64,000 bases of DNA from Prevotella sp. (GTDB lineage Bacteria > Bacteroidota > Bacteroidia > Bacteroidales > Bacteroidaceae), in NCBI GenBank assembly GCA_024688365.1, contig JAILEG010000033.1, forward strand, positions 62,001-126,000, written 5' to 3'. The translations under genes and the position numbers were made by a program. Each line of letters begins with the position of its first letter. The stretch's first letter is position 1. Under the pieces are notes generated by a model that saw only the letters and a list, made by a program, of their open reading frames with translations, was not told the DNA's origin and did not search any database. Of this stretch, positions 59,382-64,000 are shown piece after piece.

Positions 59382-61262
59382 TCACCTTGCCCGCATGGCA
59401 TTGAGGACAGCCAGGATCATCACACCCACGTCAGCGAAGACTGCCATTCCCATGCTTGCCAGTCCGAAGGAGGCAAGCAGCAGTACGGCCACTTTGATGC
59501 CGATGGCAAACCATGCGTTCTCCTTGGCAATGAAGATGGTGTGGCGGGAGATGCGGATAGCCTGCGCTATCTTTGACGGCTTATCGTCCATCAGCACCAC
59601 ATCAGCAGCCTCAATGGCGGCATCGCTGCCCAGTGCGCCCATCGCAATGCCCAGATCGGCACGCGCCAGTACAGGTGCATCGTTGATGCCATCGCCTACA
59701 AAGGCCAGCGACCTGCCCGTCGGCTTCTCGCTGAGGAGCCTTTCCACATGACTGACCTTGTCAGCCGGCAGCAGTCCGGCATGATACTCGCTCACGTCAG
59801 TCAGCCCTGCAACCTGCCTTGCGGTCTCCTCACGATCTCCTGTCAGCATGACGGTGCGGCTCACTCCCAACTTCCTCAGGCTTTGTACAGCCTCACGGGC
59901 ATCCTCCTTCAGCTGGTCGGCGATGACGATATGCCCAGCGTATGCCCCGTTGATGGCCACATGGACGGTCGTTCCCGTAGTGTGCCGGTCGCAGCGTCCG
60001 CAGGTGTGTGGTGTTATGCCGAGCGCATTCATCATCCGTTCGTTGCCCACGCTGACCGTCTTTCCGTTGATTTCAGCCGTGATGCCCTGCCCGGCGGTCT
60101 CCTTTATGTTCTCCACCGTACATTGGTCGCCTTCCTCCGGATAGGCATTGCGTAGGGCTATGGCGATGGGATGGGTGGAGAACCGCTCCACATGGGCAGC
60201 CAGATGCAGCAGCTCCCGTTCGGAAATGCTCTCGGGATGGATGGCTTCCACCTCGAAAGAGCCGTGGGTGAGCGTACCGGTCTTGTCAAATACTACTGTG
60301 CCAGTCTTTGCCAGTGCATCCATGTGGTTGCCGCCCTTGATGAGGATTCCCCTGTGTGAGGCTCCACCGATGCCCGCGAAGAATGTCAGCGGGATGGAGA
60401 TGACCAGCGCACAGGGACAGCTCACGACGAGCAATGTCAGGGCCCTATAGAGCCAAGTGCTGAATGACAGGCCGTAATCAGCTTGGAAGAGCGGTGGTAC
60501 GAAGGCCAGCACCAGGGCTGCAATGACCACAATAGGCGTGTAGACACGGGCGAAGCGGCGGATGAACGACTCGCTCTTCGACTTGTTCTGGCCTGCGTTC
60601 TCAACGAGTTGGATGATCCTTGATGCAGTTGACTCGCCGAAAGCCTTTGCCACACGCACCTTCAGAACGCCTGACAGGTTGACACAGCCCGATATGACCT
60701 CGTCACCGGGGGCCACGTCACGCGGCAGGCTCTCTCCCGTCAGTGCCACCGTGTTGAGGCTTGAGGCTCCTTCCAGCACCGTTCCGTCCAGTGGAATCTT
60801 CTCGCCCGGCTTCACGATGACCGTCTCACCAATGCCGACGCTCTCCGGGCTGATGCTCTCCACGGCACCGTTCCGCTCAACGGAAGCCACGTCTGGGCGT
60901 ATGTCCATCAATGCTGATATGGAGTCGCGTGCCTTGTCCTCGGCATAGTCCTCAAACAGCTCGCCCACCTGGAAGAACAGCATCACGAAGACGGCTTCAG
61001 GAAACTGGGTCTCGGCACCCGGAAGGAATCCTATCAGCAGTGCGCCGATGGTTGCGAGGCTCATCAGGAAGTCCTCGTCAAACGGGTCACCCTCCATGAT
61101 TCCCTCTGCCGCCTCACCCAGCACATCATAGCTGATGAGCAGGTAAGGCACAAGATAAACCAGCAGGACCTGCCATGTGGGCAGTCCTGCGTTACGTTCC
61201 ACCAGCCATGCTCCGGTAAGCAGCACGGCGGTGAGGATGATTCTCAATAGTTTCTTATTCAT
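59382..61262 (-). CDS. Heavy-metal P1B-type ATPase (Zn/Cd exporter type)
   Basis: Inner-membrane pump that exports soft metal cations using ATP. Start at 61262 (NKKLLRIILTAVLLTGAWLV); the open frame is longer but includes the promoter. 626 residues. Motifs: CPCALVISIP in the ion-conducting helix (Zn/Cd/Pb type), VVFDKTGTLTHG (phosphorylated Asp), THPIAIALRNA (HP locus), MLTGDREETA, and FVGDGINDAPVLARADLGIAMG. It has no N-terminal metal-binding HMA domain; the sequence begins directly with membrane helices. A perfect 19-bp dyad upstream suggests metal-responsive control. Confidence 0.95.
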   Translation of the reverse strand: MNKKLLRIILTAVLLTGAWLVERNAGLPTWQVLLVYLVPYLLISYDVLGEAAEGIMEGDPFDEDFLMSLATIGALLIGFLPGAETQFPEAVFVMLFFQVGELFEDYAEDKARDSISALMDIRPDVASVERNGAVESISPESVGIGETVIVKPGEKIPLDGTVLEGASSLNTVALTGESLPRDVAPGDEVISGCVNLSGVLKVRVAKAFGESTASRIIQLVENAGQNKSKSESFIRRFARVYTPIVVIAALVLAFVPPLFQADYGLSFSTWLYRALTLLVVSCPCALVISIPLTFFAGIGGASHRGILIKGGNHMDALAKTGTVVFDKTGTLTHGSFEVEAIHPESISERELLHLAAHVERFSTHPIAIALRNAYPEEGDQCTVENIKETAGQGITAEINGKTVSVGNERMMNALGITPHTCGRCDRHTTGTTVHVAINGAYAGHIVIADQLKEDAREAVQSLRKLGVSRTVMLTGDREETARQVAGLTDVSEYHAGLLPADKVSHVERLLSEKPTGRSLAFVGDGINDAPVLARADLGIAMGALGSDAAIEAADVVLMDDKPSKIAQAIRISRHTIFIAKENAWFAIGIKVAVLLLASFGLASMGMAVFADVGVMILAVLNAMRAR

Positions 61263-61295
61263 AATCCGAATCCTGTTACAGTTTAAATTCTGCTG

Positions 61296-61332
61296 CAAAG
61301 GTACGGATAATGTTTTGCAACCAGGTTGCAAA
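61296..61332 (-). promoter_or_regulatory. P-type ATPase promoter with 19-bp operator-like dyad
   Basis: Reverse-strand TACCTTTG (61303-61296) followed by CAGC is the -7 element. The perfect dyad TTTGCAACCAGGTTGCAAA (61314-61332) lies just upstream, across the expected -33 region. It is a candidate site for a metal-sensing repressor or activator; the regulator is not encoded next to it. Confidence 0.7.
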
Positions 61333-61368
61333 GATGTGCGGTCAGGTGTTTTTAAAGGTATCTTACCT

Positions 61369-61608
61369 TTATATCACCTGTGGGAGCTGTCCTGATTTAT
61401 ACTCCTGACGCAGCAGGTGATAAACGTATGCCGGGCTTTGCTCGTAAAGTCCTGTGCGCTTGTTCTGCAACAGCTCCAGCGTTTTGGACGAATAGATAAT
61501 ATTCATAGCGGATGCCACATCCAAATGGAAATCCTCTATAAGAAAGGTTGTCATCTGGTCAATGGACGAGTTGACCAAATAGTTGAAAATCTCTTGTTTT
61601 GTCATCAT
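61369..61608 (-). CDS. DUF3791 protein, second copy in a toxin-antitoxin-like operon
   Basis: Small helical protein of 79 residues. KQEIFNYLVNSSIDQMTTFLIEDFHLDVASAMNIIYSSKTLELLQNKRTGLYEQSPAYVYHLLRQEY follows the DUF3791 pattern (short helices, LYxxSPxYVYxLLxxE ending). Its start overlaps the DUF3990 stop by four bases, so translation is coupled. DUF3791 proteins usually flank DUF3990 proteins and are presumed antitoxins or immunity-like partners. This one is closer to the usual form than the first copy. Confidence 0.85.
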   Translation of the reverse strand: MMTKQEIFNYLVNSSIDQMTTFLIEDFHLDVASAMNIIYSSKTLELLQNKRTGLYEQSPAYVYHLLRQEYKSGQLPQVI

Positions 61609-62078
61609 CTTATCCTTTTTAGCAGTCGTAAGGCTTCCGCCGTACCAAAGAAATACTGGCTATTGAGTTTTCTGAACTTCAGCATCCGTGTGAATTGTGG
61701 CAGGGTGATGGCTCCAGCCTGATACTGGCTGATGAGAAAGGCCACTCCGTCATCTGCTATCGGTCCGACAACTATGTCATAATCATGGTGGAAGTTTCTG
61801 TCACGCGACCTGTTGTTGAAGATGAACTTAGCCCATTCGGGTGTCGTGTTCTCGAAGATGAGCGTCTTTATGTCCTTGTTATGCAGCCAGCTTTCATCAA
61901 ACTCATATTCCTGTACAATAGGCTTTCCACCTAATGTGTTGCATTTTCTTTTTGCCATTCTCTCAGCCTGGCTCCTTATCTCAGAGAGATAGAACCCCTG
62001 TCCGAAATCCTTGAAAGGAAACGACTTAGACAAATCTATGGTATCAAAGTCGATATTGGTGCCATGATAGAGTCTCAT
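61605..62078 (-). CDS. DUF3990 protein, ADP-ribosyltransferase-like putative toxin
   Basis: 157 residues. The sequence shows ADP-ribosyltransferase-superfamily marks: LYHGTN at the start (His5), DFGQGFYLSEIRSQAERMAKRK near 25-45 (Tyr), EYEFDESWL, and the C-terminal NSQYFFGTAEALRLLKRIR that matches the DUF3990 Q-x-x-F-x-T-x-x-A-L-x-x-L ending. Likely NAD-dependent modifier of an unknown target. It overlaps both neighbouring DUF3791 genes by four bases (ATGA junctions), forming a tightly coupled three-gene operon. The toxin role is inferred from family and organisation; enzyme activity is not shown. Confidence 0.85.
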   Translation of the reverse strand: MRLYHGTNIDFDTIDLSKSFPFKDFGQGFYLSEIRSQAERMAKRKCNTLGGKPIVQEYEFDESWLHNKDIKTLIFENTTPEWAKFIFNNRSRDRNFHHDYDIVVGPIADDGVAFLISQYQAGAITLPQFTRMLKFRKLNSQYFFGTAEALRLLKRIR

Positions 62079-62293
62079 GCCAGTTCTCCTCCGTTCTTTT
62101 TGCAGATATTTGCAAGGTCATCTACGGTGTCATCCATTGACAGTGTATGCTCAACATCGTAAAACTCTTCAAGGAAATCTATTCCCTTGAAGTTGTAGAG
62201 ATAGCGGAAAGCCTGCTGGACGGTCAGCTGGAATCGTGTGCCGAAAGCCCTGACAACGGCATTGAGATAAGGAATCTTGTACGGGTCTTCCAT
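62075..62293 (-). CDS. DUF3791-like protein, first gene of the toxin-antitoxin-like operon
   Basis: 72 residues, helical (PYLNAVVRAFGTRFQLTVQQAFRYLYNFKGIDFLEEFYDVEHTLSMDDTVDDLANICKKNGGEL). The YLYNFKGIDFLEEFYDVEHTLS block and the Asp-rich C-terminus match the other DUF3791 branch, which precedes DUF3990 genes. First gene of the operon, with promoter TATTTTTG (reverse, 62323-62316) 22 bases upstream. As the leading gene it is the better antitoxin candidate. Confidence 0.82.
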   Translation of the reverse strand: MEDPYKIPYLNAVVRAFGTRFQLTVQQAFRYLYNFKGIDFLEEFYDVEHTLSMDDTVDDLANICKKNGGELA

Positions 62294-62315
62294 AAGTCAT
62301 TCACTTTGTTGTTTG

Positions 62316-62323
62316 CAAAAATA
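62316..62323 (-). promoter_or_regulatory. -7 element of the DUF3791-DUF3990-DUF3791 operon
   Basis: Reverse-strand TATTTTTG followed by CAAA; the + strand reads CAAAAATA. Confidence 0.6.
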
Positions 62324-62400
62324 GCATAAGTTTTGCGTTCAGCAAAATATTAAGGCCTGAAAAACAAAGCGTGCTTCTTTTCCTCTTTCCTCTTTTTTCT

Positions 62401-62408
62401 TACCTTTG
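62401..62408 (+). promoter_or_regulatory. -7 element of the dihydrouridine synthase gene
   Basis: TACCTTTG followed by CACCC and the ATG at 62414: five bases between -7 box and start, so a leaderless mRNA is expected. Confidence 0.7.
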
Positions 62409-62413
62409 CACCC

Positions 62414-63391
62414 ATGAAAATAGGAACGATTGATTTTGGCGAACGCCCTTTGTTCCTGGCACCGATGGAGGATGTGACCGACATTGGTTTCAGGAAGATG
62501 TGCAGACGCTTCGGTGCGGCGATGGTCTATACCGAGTTCGTGTCGGCTGATGCCATCATAAGGAGCATCAAGTCGACCCTCTCGAAGATGGTGATTGATG
62601 ACAGTGAGCGTCCCGTGGGCATACAGATTTACGGCAAGGATGTGCCCTCAATGGTTGAGGCGGCGAAGATAGTCGAGCAGGTACACCCCGATGTCATCGA
62701 CATCAACTTCGGCTGTCCGGTGAAGAAGGTGGCAAGCAAGGGTGCCGGATCAGGCATGCTGAAGAACATCCCGCTGCTGCTGGAGATAACGCGTGAGGTG
62801 GTCAAGGCGGTCAACGTGCCCGTCACGGTGAAGACCCGTCTTGGCTGGGACCATGACAACCTGGTCATCACCGATCTTGCCGAGCAGCTGCAGGACTGCG
62901 GCATACAGGCACTGACCATACACGGCCGCACCCGTGCGCAGATGTACACGGGCGAGGCCGACTGGACGCTGATTGGTGAGGTGAAGGAGAATCCCCGTAT
63001 CCACATCCCCATCATTGGCAATGGTGACGTGACGAGCGTTGAGGAAGCCGATGAGAAGTTCGGCCGTTATGGTGTTGATGCCGTGATGATAGGCCGGGCC
63101 ACCTTCGGCTGTCCGTGGATTTTCAGCCGGTCATCGGCTGAGCTTACTCTTGATGAGAAGATTGACGTGCTGGAGGAGATGCTGCGTATCAATGTTGAGC
63201 GCATTGACGAGTACCGGGGCATTCTCCACACGCGCCGCCATCTGGCAGCGTCACCCGTGTTCAAGGGTGTCCCCGACTTCAAGCAGACGCGCATCGCCAT
63301 GCTTCGCTGTACGAGGATGGATGAGCTTATGGCAATGCTGGAGGAGTGCCGTGAACGGCTGCGGAAGTCTGCTGGTGAGGATGACAAGTGA
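62414..63391 (+). CDS. tRNA-dihydrouridine synthase (DusB-like)
   Basis: Flavin enzyme that reduces uridine to dihydrouridine in the tRNA D-loop. 325 residues. Family motifs in order: LFLAPMEDVTDIGFRKMCRRFGA near 15-35, IQIYGKD near 72, DINFGCPVKKVASKGAGSGML near 95-115 with the catalytic Cys in FGCP, VKTRLGWD near 140, LTIHGRTRAQMYTGEADW near 165, and IPIIGNGDV and GVDAVMIGRATFGCPWIF. The start is set by the family N-terminus, KIGTIDFGERPLFLAPM. Confidence 0.96.
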   Translation: MKIGTIDFGERPLFLAPMEDVTDIGFRKMCRRFGAAMVYTEFVSADAIIRSIKSTLSKMVIDDSERPVGIQIYGKDVPSMVEAAKIVEQVHPDVIDINFGCPVKKVASKGAGSGMLKNIPLLLEITREVVKAVNVPVTVKTRLGWDHDNLVITDLAEQLQDCGIQALTIHGRTRAQMYTGEADWTLIGEVKENPRIHIPIIGNGDVTSVEEADEKFGRYGVDAVMIGRATFGCPWIFSRSSAELTLDEKIDVLEEMLRINVERIDEYRGILHTRRHLAASPVFKGVPDFKQTRIAMLRCTRMDELMAMLEECRERLRKSAGEDDK

Positions 63392-63444
63392 CTGTCAGCA
63401 GGCGATTTGTGAGTCTTTCATGCCGCCAGTGCTGCCGTCTTGCG

Positions 63445-63510
63445 CAGTACTTCACGTGAAGTACCGCAGTATTTCAGCTGAAGTACTTCAATACTTCTCG
63501 TGAAGTATTG
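63445..63510. repeat. Palindrome cluster 3: three tandem 22-bp units
   Basis: Units at 63445-63466 (centre CACGTG), 63467-63488 (centre CAGCTG) and 63489-63510 (centre CTCGTG). Starts 53 bases after the Dus stop, exactly as cluster 2 starts 53 bases after its gene, and again between convergent genes. Confidence 0.92.
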
Positions 63511-63538
63511 AAGTAATCCAGTGCTGGGTACTTGGCTG

Positions 63539-64000
63539 CTATGCAGGACTTTTCTCTTCTCCGTTGGTCAGCTCGGCAATCTGACTTATGATGTCAGAGT
63601 TGATACGCTGCATCCTGAAGTATATCCACAGGCCTATGCCTGCACCGATGGCCATCCCGGCGCAGCCCCCTATCGCTATGGCATAGAACATGATTTCGTT
63701 CTCACCCCCTGCGCCGGCATCTGTCCCTTGGTAGAACTCAGTGATGAGCCAGGGCATCCATATTGCCATCTGGCAGATGCCAAGTATCAGTCCTCTCTTG
63801 CGCAGCCGTTTCATCCAGAGCATACGCTGTGAGGTTGCCAGCAGGTTGCCACTGAGAAACTCGCTCTCGCTGAACCGGTTGATGTAAGCATCAAGGCACA
63901 CGTCAAAGGTAGTTATCAGCAGGGTGAATCCATAGAGCCACCATGACAGGTGGAAGTCAACGCGCATCTGGTAAAAGACAATATAGATGAATGCCAGGAG
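63539..64000 (-). CDS. Small membrane protein, cut by the window end
   Basis: Open frame on the reverse strand that continues without a stop to the window edge (LLAFIYIVFYQ before the first methionine at 63967), so the true start may lie outside. Three to four hydrophobic segments: SWWLYGFTLLITTFDV, GLILGICQMAIWMPWLI and IMFYAIAIGGCAGMAIGAGIGLWIYF, then a short charged C-terminal tail. No family recognised. Confidence 0.7.
   Translation of the reverse strand, partial: LLAFIYIVFYQMRVDFHLSWWLYGFTLLITTFDVCLDAYINRFSESEFLSGNLLATSQRMLWMKRLRKRGLILGICQMAIWMPWLITEFYQGTDAGAGGENEIMFYAIAIGGCAGMAIGAGIGLWIYFRMQRINSDIISQIAELTNGEEKSPA

Overview
The window reads as chromosome of a Bacteroidota member, most likely Prevotella in the broad sense. 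Pointers to this are two SusC/SusD pairs, many promoters with the Bacteroidota -7 element TAnnTTTG (often followed by GCA or GCC) and upstream TTTG, Shine-Dalgarno-poor starts, an M56 peptidase-TonB fusion, a DUF6377-type membrane regulator, and a Prevotella-style C-terminal tail on the large secreted glycosidase. I found no rRNA, tRNA, CRISPR array, prophage or intact insertion sequence. Species assignment is inference.

Layout. 0-6.6 kb: lgt, then nrdA-nrdB (aerobic ribonucleotide reductase), an intergenic region dense in DnaA-box-like nonamers, and a DUF3108 protein. 7.2-22.9 kb: a polysaccharide utilization locus with a GH87-like secreted glucanase, a small companion protein, a SusR-like membrane regulator, a DUF5004 lipoprotein, an unrecognised exported protein, SusC, SusD, a GH71/GH99-like lipoprotein and a GH97 alpha-glucosidase; alpha-1,3-glucan (mutan) is the best guess for its substrate. 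23.1-25.6 kb: an outer-membrane beta-barrel receptor. 25.7-29.4 kb: four glycosyltransferases. 29.6-33.5 kb: a TrmH-type methyltransferase, SufE, a U32 protein (TrhP-like) and MiaB. 33.6-38.9 kb: an orphan antitoxin with a stub of its toxin, an MsbA-like ABC exporter, an LtaS-like sulfatase-fold enzyme and a lipid A acyltransferase. 39.3-43.3 kb: a decayed GH115 gene and an intact GH3. 43.5-47.0 kb: BlaI/BlaR-like regulators with a DUF6624 lipoprotein. 47.2-50.5 kb: an acyltransferase, an AraC regulator, a ferritin-like protein and a PNPOx-like protein. 51.0-58.3 kb: a second SusC/SusD pair and a GH13, interrupted by a deleted Rpn-nuclease gene. 58.4-64.0 kb: a small exported protein, a CPC-type metal P-type ATPase, a DUF3791-DUF3990-DUF3791 toxin-antitoxin-like operon, a Dus enzyme and a membrane protein cut by the window end.

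The most unusual content is non-coding. Three intergenic regions (about 1.04-1.26, 19.30-19.54 and 48.28-48.57 kb) hold arrays with a nearly unbroken 22-bp pitch: GATGCCCTTTT-type units in one arm, AAATAAATTAAAA-type units in the core, and inverted AAAAGGGCATC-type units in the other arm. Three other intergenic regions, all between convergent genes (29.47, 38.95 and 63.45 kb), each hold three tandem 22-bp palindromes of the GTACTTCACGTGAAGTAC type in a conserved order. Neither family is explained by the genes. Several genes also have start codons only 5-8 nt after the -7 element, suggesting leaderless mRNAs, and several relics (vapC stub, GH115, Rpn) show recent gene decay.
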